A stretch of DNA of 64,000 bases from Staphylococcus borealis (GCF_001224225.1 NZ_CUEE01000004.1:215044-279043), one strand, 5' to 3'. Shown: positions 29,953-39,507, numbered from the stretch's first letter. Made by a program: numbers and translations. Notes: generated from the sequence alone by a model not told the origin.

Positions 29953-30668
29953 TGACAGCTAAAATTCCAGTACTTGAAATTTTCGGACCTACGATTCAAG
30001 GTGAGGGACGTGTTATCGGTCGTAAAACAATGTTTGTTAGAACTGCAGGTTGTGATTATCGTTGTAGTTGGTGTGACTCTGCTTTCACCTGGGATGGCAG
30101 TGCCAAGGAAGATATTCAATTAATGTCTGCTGAAGAAATTTATCATCAGCTAAAAGCGATTGGCGGTGATTGTTTCGATCATGTTACGATTTCTGGCGGT
30201 AACCCGGCACTCATTAAAGGGATACAAGAATTAGTTGATCTATTTGAAGAGAAGCAGATTTATACCGCATTAGAAACACAAGGAAGCAAATTCCAACCGT
30301 GGATGAGACAAATTAACGACTTAACCATTAGTCCTAAACCACCAAGTTCTAATATGACACCTAACATTGACATACTAGATAGCGTCATTGAACAATGTAT
30401 TGCTTCAACACTTAATTTAAAGGTCGTTATTTTTGATGATGCAGATTATGATTTCGCTAAAATGATACATCATCGCTACCCAAATATTCCTTTTTACTTA
30501 CAAGTTGGTAATCCATACTTAGATGATGATGTAGACAATCATACCGATAAACTTTTAAATCGATATGAAACATTAGTTGATAAGGTTATGACGAGTGATG
30601 ATATGAACCGTGTCTATGTTTTACCACAGCTACACACACTCTTATGGAGCAACAAAAAAGGCGTTTAA
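29952..30668 (+). CDS. queE: 7-carboxy-7-deazaguanine synthase QueE (radical SAM)
   Basis: The 238-residue radical-SAM enzyme rearranges carboxy-tetrahydropterin into 7-carboxy-7-deazaguanine. The cluster motif CX3CX2C is Cys34, Cys38 and Cys41 (AGCDYRCSWCDS). FGPTIQGEGR and SGGNPAL are conserved QueE blocks. Its start overlaps the queD stop. With QueC, QueD and QueF the window encodes the full GTP-derived route to preQ1, apart from the GTP cyclohydrolase step. Confidence 0.95.
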   Translation: MTAKIPVLEIFGPTIQGEGRVIGRKTMFVRTAGCDYRCSWCDSAFTWDGSAKEDIQLMSAEEIYHQLKAIGGDCFDHVTISGGNPALIKGIQELVDLFEEKQIYTALETQGSKFQPWMRQINDLTISPKPPSSNMTPNIDILDSVIEQCIASTLNLKVVIFDDADYDFAKMIHHRYPNIPFYLQVGNPYLDDDVDNHTDKLLNRYETLVDKVMTSDDMNRVYVLPQLHTLLWSNKKGV

Positions 30669-30772
30669 TCATTCCATTATAAATGAAAAATATTTTCTAA
30701 GTGTTTTGAAATGATTAAGTTTGTTTTAATTGGTATAATGTTCTAATGAACTATGTGAGATAGGAGTACAGC

Positions 30773-31384
30773 ATGATTATATATGTATTGATTAATATCG
30801 CCGTTGTGCTTGGCATACTCGGCTTTGACTTATATAAGCACCAATTCAAACAACTCAAATTCAGCTCCGTATTAATCGCTATAGCGATTAACGCTTTAAT
30901 TAATGCTATTGTCATTGACAAATTTAACTTTATAACATTAAGTTCAATTGCCTTTTTTATAGGTTGGATGGGACTGCAATATTATTTGAATCATCAATAC
31001 TATACTTTTATGATTTCCGAATATAAATCGATTGCTTTAATATTTTCGATCATTGTAAGTTGTTCATTATTTATCACTTATGGTTCAAGTGATCAATCAA
31101 TTTACATGTCCGTTCCATATTTAGCACCAACCATATTTTTAATAGGCGCAAGTGCAATATTTTTAGGTACCTTTTCTAAAGGTGAACTTGGCATATTTAA
31201 ATTCATCAACAAACTCAAGTTTCCAATTATGATTGGCTACATGCTTATTATTATGTCTATTGTATTATTAACGATTTTGACACCTTTTTGGTATGTTTTC
31301 TTAATTATATATGTACTATTTGGTGTTTATCTTGCTTGGCAGTTGAAACACGCTAAATTGAAACAACATTTAACACACAAATAA
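30773..31384 (+). CDS. Hypothetical polytopic membrane protein
   Basis: A 203-residue protein not recognised. Six hydrophobic stretches can be seen (approximately 1-19, 28-46, 50-68, 80-101, 109-130 and 147-188), giving a six- to seven-span membrane protein with a basic C-terminus. ATG 30773 follows AGGAGTACAGC. It lies between queE and the csbB-like gene, in the interval where S. aureus carries saePQRS as I remember it, but it does not resemble SaeP, SaeR or SaeS, and its length does not fit SaeQ. Confidence 0.75.
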   Translation: MIIYVLINIAVVLGILGFDLYKHQFKQLKFSSVLIAIAINALINAIVIDKFNFITLSSIAFFIGWMGLQYYLNHQYYTFMISEYKSIALIFSIIVSCSLFITYGSSDQSIYMSVPYLAPTIFLIGASAIFLGTFSKGELGIFKFINKLKFPIMIGYMLIIMSIVLLTILTPFWYVFLIIYVLFGVYLAWQLKHAKLKQHLTHK

Positions 31385-31421
31385 ACGCTTGAAGTTTTAT
31401 TAATAAGAACTTCAAGCGTTT
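31383..31421. terminator. Bidirectional terminator between convergent genes
   Basis: AAACGCTTGAAGTT (31383-31396) pairs perfectly with AACTTCAAGCGTTT (31408-31421), serving the membrane protein on the plus strand and the glycosyltransferase on the minus strand. Confidence 0.9.
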
Positions 31422-31428
31422 ATTCTAT

Positions 31429-32418
31429 TTAATGTACTTTTTCCTTTTCCTGCTCAACTAATTTGAGATCGTAGGAAGGTTCTTTTAAATTTGATGCTTG
31501 CACAATGTATTTAGGTCTTTGCTTAACCTCATAATAAATACGACCAATATATTCTCCTACCACACCTATAGACATTAATTGAATGCCGCCAATGAGTAGG
31601 ACTGCTGCTATTGTTGTAAAATAACCTGGATTATTAATACCATTTACCATGATACCTATCAACAAATACAGGATATAAACAATACTTAAACTGAATATAG
31701 TCATTCCAAGGTAAATCATCGCACGTAAAGGTTTATTATTAAATGAAATGAGCCCGTCAATGCCATAGTTTAGTAATTTCGTGAATGTCCATTTAGAATG
31801 ACCGGCTTCACGTTCAACATTTTGATATGTAAAGATTTTCGTATTATAACCTATCCATTCAAATAAACCTTTTGAAAAACGATTATATTCTTTAAGTGAA
31901 GCGATTGATTTAACTGCACGCTGACTTAATAATCTAAAATCTCCGACACCATCTATAAATTCAATATCCTCGACAAAACTGTTAATCAATTTATAGTATA
32001 GCTTTGTCATTGATTTCCGGGCGATATTTTCTCCAGTTCTATCACGCTTAGCGATAACCTGGTCATAGCCCTCTTTGAATCCCTCTATCATTTGTGGAAT
32101 AAATTCAGGTGGATGTTGTAAATCCCCATCTACCATCACTACAGCATCACATTGTACACTATGTTGAAAACCAGCTATCATTGCTGATTCTTTACCGAAA
32201 TTTCGGCTGAAAGAAATATATTTAACATGTTGGTCTTCGCTTGCTAAATGTTGGACATGGTCGATCGTATTATCTTTACTACCATCATCGACAAACAATA
32301 GGTCATAATCATACCCTTTGTCCAAACTATCTTCCATCAAAATTTCAGTCAATTTGTCGTACGTTTTTGTTACGACTTCACCTTCGTTAAAACAAGGCAC
32401 AATGACTCTGATTTTCAT
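31429..32418 (-). CDS. csbB: Family 2 glycosyltransferase, CsbB/GtrB-like
   Basis: A 329-residue polyprenyl-phosphate glycosyltransferase. The N-terminal GT2 domain has LFVDDGSKDNT and MVDGDLQHPPE, the nucleotide-sugar and metal-binding acidic motifs. Two C-terminal hydrophobic helices (about 233-255 and 265-290) anchor it. Such enzymes load a sugar on undecaprenyl phosphate for flipping and transfer to envelope polymers; B. subtilis CsbB works with YfhO. No yfhO-like partner is adjacent. The symbol follows the homologue beside sae in S. aureus and is moderately sure. Confidence 0.82.
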   Translation of the reverse strand: MKIRVIVPCFNEGEVVTKTYDKLTEILMEDSLDKGYDYDLLFVDDGSKDNTIDHVQHLASEDQHVKYISFSRNFGKESAMIAGFQHSVQCDAVVMVDGDLQHPPEFIPQMIEGFKEGYDQVIAKRDRTGENIARKSMTKLYYKLINSFVEDIEFIDGVGDFRLLSQRAVKSIASLKEYNRFSKGLFEWIGYNTKIFTYQNVEREAGHSKWTFTKLLNYGIDGLISFNNKPLRAMIYLGMTIFSLSIVYILYLLIGIMVNGINNPGYFTTIAAVLLIGGIQLMSIGVVGEYIGRIYYEVKQRPKYIVQASNLKEPSYDLKLVEQEKEKVH

Positions 32419-32578
32419 TAAATTACATCCTTTTCATCATTCTTATTACTATTTTATCAATAAAATTGGCAACTATTCTACTAAAAACTATGCAATTAAC
32501 AAATAATTAATAAAAATTAAATGAAAACAATACAATTATTCTATATTTTATCTATTCAATTGAATTAAAGAAACAATG

Positions 32579-33418
32579 CTATTTCAAATCGCCTATGCTA
32601 ACATCATCAGGGTCTTTACCTTGGCGCGCGTTACGATTTAAACTATCAATTTCTGCGATTTCTGTAAGTTCTAAGTTAAAGTCAAATATATTATGATTTT
32701 CTCGAATACGTGATGGTGTTTTAGATTTTGGAATAACAATACGATTATGCGCAATATGCCAACGCAATACGATTTGTGCTGGTGTCTTATCGTATTGTTT
32801 TGCTAATTTAGTAATTGTTGGGTCTTCTAGTAAACCTCTGTTTCTCATTAATGGCATCCATGCTGTCACAACAATATCATATTTATCACAGTAATCTTGA
32901 ACATCTTGTTGATTAAAGTAAGGATGAACTTCAATTTGATTGACTTGTGGAACAATAGTCGTTTCACGCATCAATGTTTCTAAATGATGCACTTTAAAAT
33001 TACATACACCTATCGCTTTCACTTTACCTTCTTCATATAATTTTTCTAGTGCTTTATACGTTTCAATATAAAGTTGATCGTTCTCACAAGGCCAGTGAAT
33101 TAAATATAAATCGATATAGTCTAAACCTAAATTGTCTAATGAGCGATTAAAATACTCAAGTGTACGGTCATACCCTTGGTGATCATTCCATAATTTTGTT
33201 GTAATAAATAAGTCTTCACGAGGTACGCCACTATTTTTTAATGCTTTTCCAAGTGCCTCTTCATTCTTGTAAAAATATGCTGTATCAAATGCACGATAAC
33301 CATCGTCTATTGCAGCCTGAATCGCTGTTTCCATTTCTTCATCTGAGACTTTATAAACACCTAAGCCGATTTTTGGCATTGGATAACCATTATTTAAAAT
33401 TTGTGTATCATTCACCAT
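32579..33418 (-). CDS. Aldo/keto reductase
   Basis: The 279-residue NADPH-dependent oxidoreductase has the complete catalytic tetrad Asp45, Tyr50, Lys75 and His108 (FDTAYFY, TKLWND, LIHWPCE). The cofactor-binding C-terminus is VIPKSKTPSRIREN. It belongs to the small bacterial aldo/keto reductases (YvgN/YtbE-like) that detoxify methylglyoxal and other aldehydes; the natural substrate is not visible. It is monocistronic, followed by the csbB-like gene 160 bp away. Confidence 0.92.
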   Translation of the reverse strand: MVNDTQILNNGYPMPKIGLGVYKVSDEEMETAIQAAIDDGYRAFDTAYFYKNEEALGKALKNSGVPREDLFITTKLWNDHQGYDRTLEYFNRSLDNLGLDYIDLYLIHWPCENDQLYIETYKALEKLYEEGKVKAIGVCNFKVHHLETLMRETTIVPQVNQIEVHPYFNQQDVQDYCDKYDIVVTAWMPLMRNRGLLEDPTITKLAKQYDKTPAQIVLRWHIAHNRIVIPKSKTPSRIRENHNIFDFNLELTEIAEIDSLNRNARQGKDPDDVSIGDLK

Positions 33419-33528
33419 TCTATCTTCTCCTGACTTTTCTATTAATGCTTTACATTATCATCATTTAGGATAACTCAATTGTAATAGGATAGACAAATAA
33501 ATCGTATGTAATTTAAATATACAGAAGA

Positions 33529-33660
33529 AGGGAGCAGGACAGAATTTTTAATTCGTCGTCCCACTCCCAGCTTGATTTAAGCGCCTTCTCAGTTCAGTCA
33601 ACTACTGCGAATTTGCCAAGTAGCATTATCATAGTATCTATGTCTCAAATGCTACTTTAT
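33529..33660. repeat. Partial STAR-associated module without the GC core
   Basis: GGGAGCAGGACAGAATT to AATTCGTCGTCCCACTCCC forms a hairpin (33530-33569), followed by the CGCCTTCTCAGTTCAGTCA block also seen near 1050-1085 in reverse orientation. The TGTTGGGGCCCC core is absent. The hairpin may terminate the mpfA-like gene on the minus strand. Confidence 0.75.
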
Positions 33661-33673
33661 TAATCATTTTAAA

Positions 33674-35050
33674 TTAGTCATGTGTTTCGTCTTTTTTATC
33701 TTTTTTGTCTTCATTTTCATCTTCATCTCCACCGAAAGTTGGTCGATTATCGATGAATTCATATTTAAGTACAACCCAAACTAATTGATGGTTATCCATT
33801 TCAGATACTATCCAACGATCATATTGCGTATCGATATGATCTTCAACTTGTAGGTTAGTGTTATGGGCTTGAAGCCAACCACCTATAGTATCAATGTCTT
33901 CTGAATCTTCAAACTCAATGTCGAATTGTTCATTTAAGTCATCCAATAGAACGCGGCCATTAATTTGGTAAGTGTCATCGCCTAATTTAACAATGTCATT
34001 CACCTCATCATCGTCAAATTCATCTCGAATTTCACCTACGATTTCTTCAAGAATATCTTCCATTGTTAAAATACCAGCTGTACCACCGTATTCATCAATA
34101 ATTAAACTGATATGTACGTGTTCACGTTGCATTCTAACTAATGCATCACTAATGCGTGTTGTTTCTGAAATCATTGGCAGTTCATGGATATAATTGTTAA
34201 TTTTAATCGGTTTACCAGAAGCGTATTCTGTTAAAAATTCTTTAACATTGATGAAACCTTTGATATGGTCTTTATCTCCGTCTTCAGTAATTGGGTAACG
34301 CGTAAATTGATGTTCTTTAATCGTCTCTAATAATTCATCAACATTAAATGGTTCATTTAAAGTCACCATTTGAGTACGTGGTACCATGATATCTTTTGCA
34401 TGTCTTTCATCAAATTGAAAGATATTTTGCATATAGTTTAATTCTGTTTGGTTGATTTCGCCACCATTATAACTGTTGTTAATAATGATCTTAATTTCTT
34501 CTTCAGACATAGCATCTGTTTGAGCATCAGGATCAACGCCTAACATTCTAATAATTACACGTGCTGAACCATTCATTAACCAGATTAAAGGTTTCATTAT
34601 ATTACCAAAGTAATACAATGGTCTTGCGTATGTTAACGCTAACTTCTCGGTATGCTGAATCGCAATCGATTTCGGTGCTAATTCACCTAATACAACGTGT
34701 AAATAAGTTACGACTATGAATGAAATTACAAATGAAATCGTTGTAGTTAATGCATCAGGTAATTGTAATAAATTAAAAATAGGATGCAACAATTTCTCAA
34801 ATGTCGGTTCTCCTAACCAACCTAATCCTAAAGAAGTAACTGTAATACCTAATTGACAGGCTGATAAATAATAGTCAAGGTTTGCAATCATCTTTTTGAC
34901 AATTTTAGCACCACGATTACCCTCTTCAGCGAGTTGTTCAATACGCGTTGAACGCACTTTAACTAATGCAAACTCCGATCCTACGAATACTGTTGTTAAT
35001 GCGATTAATAGAAAGAATATTACTAAATTTATTATGGTCACTGTTTCCAA
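33674..35050 (-). CDS. mpfA: CNNM/CorC-family magnesium exporter, MpfA-like
   Basis: A 458-residue protein with an N-terminal DUF21 membrane domain (about 1-185, four hydrophobic segments), two CBS domains (about 205-335) and a C-terminal CorC_HlyC domain (from about 350). Older annotation is hemolysin C. In S. aureus the homologue at this locus is, from memory, MpfA, needed for tolerance of high magnesium. The start is TTG 35050: GGAGG lies 25 bases upstream, but a CCCTA/TAGGG hairpin in between would shorten the effective spacing. The C-terminus is strongly acidic. Confidence 0.88.
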   Translation of the reverse strand: METVTIINLVIFFLLIALTTVFVGSEFALVKVRSTRIEQLAEEGNRGAKIVKKMIANLDYYLSACQLGITVTSLGLGWLGEPTFEKLLHPIFNLLQLPDALTTTISFVISFIVVTYLHVVLGELAPKSIAIQHTEKLALTYARPLYYFGNIMKPLIWLMNGSARVIIRMLGVDPDAQTDAMSEEEIKIIINNSYNGGEINQTELNYMQNIFQFDERHAKDIMVPRTQMVTLNEPFNVDELLETIKEHQFTRYPITEDGDKDHIKGFINVKEFLTEYASGKPIKINNYIHELPMISETTRISDALVRMQREHVHISLIIDEYGGTAGILTMEDILEEIVGEIRDEFDDDEVNDIVKLGDDTYQINGRVLLDDLNEQFDIEFEDSEDIDTIGGWLQAHNTNLQVEDHIDTQYDRWIVSEMDNHQLVWVVLKYEFIDNRPTFGGDEDENEDKKDKKDETHD

Positions 35051-35056
35051 TTAATT

Positions 35057-35172
35057 CCCTATTTCTAGGGATTCACCTCCAAATATTATGTGTCCCATAT
35101 GGGTAACACGGATTTATTGTGTTTTGCTTATTAACAATATATGCACATGTTAAGACCTTCCCATTGCGACAC
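35057..35172 (-). promoter_or_regulatory. Structured 5' leader of the mpfA-like gene
   Basis: In the minus-strand RNA, GUGUC (35168-35172) and AUGGG (35160-35164) can pair with GACAC (35090-35094) and CCCAU (35099-35103), enclosing about 55 bases. Alternatively the 3' part folds alone: CCC-AUAU-GGG (35094-35103) flanked by GUGU (35106-35109) and ACAC (35090-35093). The folds exclude each other. Downstream are GGAGG (35076-35080) and the hairpin 35057-35070. This looks like a regulatory leader; no known riboswitch class was recognised. Confidence 0.45.
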
Positions 35173-35511
35173 CCCCGAAAAAATGTATTACTTTTATTTT
35201 ATCATATATCAATTACAAATAGTTGATTGTAACCCTTTTGATTAAAAAGTTACAACTTATCATTTAAAACTAATATTGCGTAATAGTCAAGAAAGGTAAG
35301 CGTAAAGTGACAGAAACCAACGTACAATGAACTAACATACAAAAACGGTACCTTAATCGAAGTACTTTTGCCGGTCATTAAACTTCCATATTTAAAGCTT
35401 AAGACTTTATTACGCATTCTCTTGCCTTCTTATTCTATATTCTCATATGTTTACTCATTTTTGTATGTTTTAACATTCATTATTCAATAAATTAAACAAT
35501 TTAGTTGAATG

Positions 35512-35745
35512 GGAGTGGGGCAGAATTCTTTTAAATTCGTCGTCCACTCCCAACTTGCATTGCTTGTAGAATTTCTTCATGAAATTCTCTTTGTTGGGGC
35601 CCCGAATCCCAACTTGCTTTGCTTGTAAAATTTCTTCATGAAATTTTATTTGCTATGCAGGCCCACAAAAATGACTAGAACCGAGAAAGCTTACGCCTTC
35701 TCGGTTCTGTTAGCTACTGCAAATTTGCAAAATAGCATCGTTATA
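35512..35745. repeat. STAR module between fruA and mpfA-like gene
   Basis: It starts with the hairpin GGGAGTGGGGCAGAATTC to CGTCCACTCCC (35512-35550), then CAACTTGCATTGCTTGTAG, the STAR core TGTTGGGGCCCCGA (35593-35606), a second AACTTGCTTTGCTTGTA unit, and the hairpin GAACCGAGAAAGC with the matching CTTCTCGGTTC (35681-35708). The hairpins may terminate fruA. The rest of the 723-bp gap holds the mpfA leader. Confidence 0.85.
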
Positions 35746-35773
35746 TTATTTATATCATAAACTCTTATCGCAT

Positions 35774-37744
35774 CTATTCATCCATAGCTTTTGATGCTTC
35801 AATTTCATTTTCAGTAACTTTTGGTTTTAATAAACCATACATAATTGCTGAAACAAGTGTACCAACAATCAATGCAATTAATGTTTGTAAAATATGACTA
35901 AAGTCTGTTGCTGCAATTACGATAATACCACCATGTGGTGCATTGATACTTGAACCAAGTGCTAATGCAATTGCACCACCTACACCTGAACCAACCATCA
36001 TTGATGGAATCACACGTAATGGGTCAGCTGCTGCAAATGGAATGGCACCCTCAGTGATAAATGATAAGCCCATTACATAGTTAGGCACGATAGAACCGCG
36101 TTGTTCTTTAGTGAATTTACGTTTAAAGAATAACATCGCTGTAGCAATTGCTAATGGTGGAATCATACCACCAACCATTGCTGCCGTAATTGGTGCTGCA
36201 TTACCTTCTGTTAATGCGGCTGTCGCGAATACATAGGCTGCTTTGTTAAATGGTCCACCCATATCGATGGCCATCATAGCACCAATAACTAATCCAAGTA
36301 ATACAATGTTAGAACCTGATAAGTTATTTAAACCGTTAAGCAATAAGTTATTTAACCACGCTGCTGGCGGGTTGAATGCATATATCATTAATAATCCTGT
36401 GATTGTTACACTTAATAATGGATAAATTAACGTTGGTTTTAAACCTTCAACTGCTTGTGGTAAACCACGCGTAATATATTTAATACCTTGAGTTAAGTAA
36501 CCTGCTAAGAAACCTGCAATGATACCGCCAATGAACCCAGAACCACCAGAAATAGCTAACATACCACCTACTAAACCGGCTGCAAATCCTGGTTTATCAG
36601 CAATACTACGTGCAATGAAACCAGATAAAATTGGAATAATTAAAGCAAAGGCACTTTTATTACCAATATTCCATAATTGTTCAGCAAAGGCGTTATGTTC
36701 AGCACTTTTTGGATCAAATGAGTTCGCACCGAATAAGAATACGATTGCCATTAAGATACCACCAGCAATAACAAGCGGTAACATATTGGATACACCATTC
36801 ATTAAGTGTTTGTAGAATGCTTTACCAAAGCTTTGTTTTTCATTACTTTCACTATCTTTTGATTTTGAACTTCCACCGCGTGCAACAAATGGTTTACGGC
36901 TTGTATCTAACGCTGTATTAATGAGTTCCTCTGGTCGTTTAATACCATCAGCTACGGGTACTTCTACAACATTTTTACCATCGAAACGATCTGTTTCAAC
37001 ATGTACATCTGCTGCAACAATAATACCTGTTGCGCGGTCTATATCTTGTTGTGTGATATGGTTTTTAATACCGCCTGAGCCATTTGTTTCAACTTTCATT
37101 TTAATGCCCATTTTGTCGGCTTGCTTTTTCAATGCATCACGAGCCATGTACGTATGTGCAATACCTGTAGGACATGCCGTTACTGCTAATACGTATGGTT
37201 CATTTGAATCTGCCACATTACCGCTACCTGCTACAGCTCCTGATGAAGCCGCTTGTTCTTGCGCTTCTTGTTCTTCTTCTTTTGTAGCCTCGTCATCCGC
37301 ATTATCGATAATTTGTAAGACTTCTTCGTGCGAATTAGCGTGCAATAGATTTTCTCTCACTTTATCATCCATTAAAATGCCTGATAATTTCGCAAGTGCA
37401 TCTAAATGTGTTTGCGCACCACCTTCTGGTGCAGCAATCATAAAGAATAAATGTGCTGGTTGACCATCTAAACTTTGATAATCAACGCCCGCTTTAGATT
37501 TACCAAACGCAATAGCTGGAGATTTAACCGCTGCCACTTTAGCGTGTGGAATGGCGATACCTTCACCTATACCAGTAGTACTTTGAGATTCACGATTGTG
37601 AATGGCCTCCTTAAATTGTGCAATATCACTTAATTTCCCAGCTTTATCTAATTGATTTACTAATTCTTCGATAACGCCATTTTTATCATTTGCTGCCAAG
37701 TCCATTGCTATGGTTTCTTTAGTTAGTAGTTCTGTTATTCTCAT
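35774..37744 (-). CDS. fruA: Fructose-specific PTS transporter subunit EIIABC, FruA
   Basis: A 656-residue phosphotransferase permease importing fructose as fructose-1-phosphate. The EIIA domain comes first, with phospho-His67 in GIAIPHAKV. A charged Glu/Ala linker (about 150-170) leads to EIIB, with phospho-Cys191 in VTACPTGIAHTYMA. The EIIC membrane domain starts near residue 310, with ten or so hydrophobic segments. ATG 37744 is 5 bp after fruK. A STAR module lies downstream, where S. aureus has nagA as I recall. Confidence 0.96.
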   Translation of the reverse strand: MRITELLTKETIAMDLAANDKNGVIEELVNQLDKAGKLSDIAQFKEAIHNRESQSTTGIGEGIAIPHAKVAAVKSPAIAFGKSKAGVDYQSLDGQPAHLFFMIAAPEGGAQTHLDALAKLSGILMDDKVRENLLHANSHEEVLQIIDNADDEATKEEEQEAQEQAASSGAVAGSGNVADSNEPYVLAVTACPTGIAHTYMARDALKKQADKMGIKMKVETNGSGGIKNHITQQDIDRATGIIVAADVHVETDRFDGKNVVEVPVADGIKRPEELINTALDTSRKPFVARGGSSKSKDSESNEKQSFGKAFYKHLMNGVSNMLPLVIAGGILMAIVFLFGANSFDPKSAEHNAFAEQLWNIGNKSAFALIIPILSGFIARSIADKPGFAAGLVGGMLAISGGSGFIGGIIAGFLAGYLTQGIKYITRGLPQAVEGLKPTLIYPLLSVTITGLLMIYAFNPPAAWLNNLLLNGLNNLSGSNIVLLGLVIGAMMAIDMGGPFNKAAYVFATAALTEGNAAPITAAMVGGMIPPLAIATAMLFFKRKFTKEQRGSIVPNYVMGLSFITEGAIPFAAADPLRVIPSMMVGSGVGGAIALALGSSINAPHGGIIVIAATDFSHILQTLIALIVGTLVSAIMYGLLKPKVTENEIEASKAMDE

Positions 37745-37749
37745 TTATT

Positions 37750-38670
37750 TCACTCCCCATCAAGTAACGTCACTGTAACTTGTGATTTTATTTTTTCAAT
37801 ACCTTCTTTTGTTGCCAAGTCCTCTGTAAATGCTGTAGCTGTTCCTGAAGCGACTGCTTGTCTAAATGATTCCTCAAGTGTCAATCCTGATTCAAGACCA
37901 GCGACCATTCCTGCAACAGTACTATCGCCTGAACCCACTGTATTGATCACCGTACCTTTAGGGTTCTGAGCTTTAATACTACGTTCGTTATCAATATAAA
38001 TCGCACCATCTCCGCCTAAAGATATAATGACTGATTGTGCGCCTTCTTTTAAGATTTCACGACCATATTTAACAACATCTTGGTCATTTTCTACAGTCAT
38101 ATCAAACATTTCTTCTAATTCATCTTTATTAGGTTTAATAAATAATGGCTTGTATTTTAATACTGTATTCACTAAATCTTTTTCAGCATCGACCACTAAT
38201 TTTGCTCCCGTTTGCTGTGTGATTTCAGCAATCTGCGCATAAGCATCACTTGGAATACTCTTTGGCACACTGCCAGCAACAATTACGGTATCTTCGTTCG
38301 TTGTCTGTTTAATTTGATTTAATAATGCTTGAAATTGATCCTCTGTGATTGATGGCCCAGGTGCATTAATTTCTGTTTCATCTCCAGACTTCAATTTGAC
38401 ATTAATACGCGTATCTTCATCTACTTTAATAAAGTCCGTTTTAATGTGGCTTTTTTCGAGTGTTTGTGTAATAAATGCTCCAGGAAAACCACCAGCAAAT
38501 CCTAATGCAGTAGATGAAACACCTAAAGTTTTTAATACACGTGAAACATTAATGCCTTTCCCACCTGCAAATTTATAAGTAGATGTCGCTCTGTTTAATC
38601 CTTTTAATTCAAAGCCATCAGTAAACATAATGTAATCTATCGATGGATTGAATGTAACTGTATAAATCAT
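37750..38670 (-). CDS. fruK: 1-phosphofructokinase FruK
   Basis: The 306-residue PfkB-family kinase phosphorylates fructose-1-phosphate to fructose-1,6-bisphosphate. The first PfkB signature is FAGGKGINVSRVLKTLG and the second contains VGSGDSTVAGMVAG, whose aspartate is the catalytic base. It lies 2 bp after fruR and 5 bp before fruA, in the classical fruRKA operon feeding glycolysis. Confidence 0.96.
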   Translation of the reverse strand: MIYTVTFNPSIDYIMFTDGFELKGLNRATSTYKFAGGKGINVSRVLKTLGVSSTALGFAGGFPGAFITQTLEKSHIKTDFIKVDEDTRINVKLKSGDETEINAPGPSITEDQFQALLNQIKQTTNEDTVIVAGSVPKSIPSDAYAQIAEITQQTGAKLVVDAEKDLVNTVLKYKPLFIKPNKDELEEMFDMTVENDQDVVKYGREILKEGAQSVIISLGGDGAIYIDNERSIKAQNPKGTVINTVGSGDSTVAGMVAGLESGLTLEESFRQAVASGTATAFTEDLATKEGIEKIKSQVTVTLLDGE

Positions 38671-38672
38671 GA

Positions 38673-39428
38673 TTAACCTCCAATGAATGCATATTTCTCT
38701 TTATATTTACTAAAATTTGAATGTGCTACTGTTTGTTTAGCTATGATCATTTCAACATGGTTATCACTAATTGGAACGTGCGCAAAATAAACAGCACCTA
38801 TTTTTGAATGATCAAGTAAAACATATGATTGATTTGCTTGTTCCATAGCCTTTTCTTTAATTAATGCCTCTTTTTCATCTGGGGTTGTTAGACCGTGTTT
38901 TAAATCTAAACCATTCATTCCAAGAAATGCTTTATCAAAGCAATAACGACTTAATGTATCAAGTGCACTGGCACCTACAGTTGCAAGTGTTGTTTCTTTA
39001 ACTTGTCCACCTATCATTAATGTTTTAATGCCTTGTTTAAGTAACTTTTCAACATGGGTTAATCCATTTGTAACCACTACGATATTTCGCGCTTTTATAA
39101 ATGGAATCATTTCAATTGTTGATGAACCAGCATCCATAAAAATGCAGTCATTGTCTTGAATGTGTTTGGCTGCAATTTGACCAATAACTCTTTTTTCTTT
39201 TAGATTTCGAGACATTTTATCCGACAGAATCGGCTCATTATTTCTATTACTATTTAATGTTGCTCCTCCATGAACTCTTTGAAGTCGACCTTGTTGTTGC
39301 AATTTCGATAAATCTCTTCTAACAGTTGAAGCGCTGCAACCTGTTCGCTCTATTAATTCTTGGAGTGTAAGAAAATCTTTTTTTCTTAATTCCTGAAGTA
39401 TTAAGTCGTGTCTTTTTTCAGAAATCAT
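38673..39428 (-). CDS. fruR: DeoR-family fructose operon repressor FruR
   Basis: A 251-residue regulator with an N-terminal helix-turn-helix (LQELIERTGCSASTVRRDLSKL) and a C-terminal sugar-phosphate-sensing DeoR domain (DAGSSTIEMIPF, TNGLTH). It should repress fruRKA until fructose-1-phosphate accumulates. ATG 39428 is chosen because GGGGTGG precedes it; a longer frame of six more codons lacks support. Three TCAAAAA repeats beside its promoter are the probable operator. Confidence 0.92.
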   Translation of the reverse strand: MISEKRHDLILQELRKKDFLTLQELIERTGCSASTVRRDLSKLQQQGRLQRVHGGATLNSNRNNEPILSDKMSRNLKEKRVIGQIAAKHIQDNDCIFMDAGSSTIEMIPFIKARNIVVVTNGLTHVEKLLKQGIKTLMIGGQVKETTLATVGASALDTLSRYCFDKAFLGMNGLDLKHGLTTPDEKEALIKEKAMEQANQSYVLLDHSKIGAVYFAHVPISDNHVEMIIAKQTVAHSNFSKYKEKYAFIGG

Positions 39429-39451
39429 ATAACCACCCCGCTTCACCTCAC

Positions 39452-39480
39452 ATTATAATGTGTACGCTTACAATTTTCAA
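39452..39480 (-). promoter_or_regulatory. Sigma-A promoter of fruRKA
   Basis: On the minus strand TTGAAA (39475-39480), exactly 17 bases, then TATAAT (39452-39457). It is 24 bases before the fruR ATG, giving a very short leader. The -10 is perfect and the -35 matches 4 of 6. Confidence 0.85.
39459..39472 (-). promoter_or_regulatory. CcpA cre site inside the fruRKA promoter
   Basis: TGTAAGCGTACACA differs from the cre consensus TGWNANCGNTNWCA at one position. It lies between -35 and -10, where bound CcpA would block initiation, as expected for catabolite repression of fructose uptake. Confidence 0.65.
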
Positions 39481-39507
39481 TCAAAAATCGTCAAAAACAA
39501 TCAAAAA
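39481..39507 (-). promoter_or_regulatory. Probable FruR operator: three direct repeats
   Basis: TCAAAAA occurs at 39481, 39491 and 39501, exactly 10 bp apart, immediately upstream of the -35. One-turn phased direct repeats are typical of DeoR-family operators. A decayed fourth unit (TCATTTC) is at 39511. Confidence 0.65.

Noticed and set aside
36921..37463. 180-codon open frame opposite fruA
   Set aside because: A shadow of the fruA coding frame with no ribosome site; several similar antisense frames opposite the ABC permease gene (14830-15300) and elsewhere were dismissed for the same reason.
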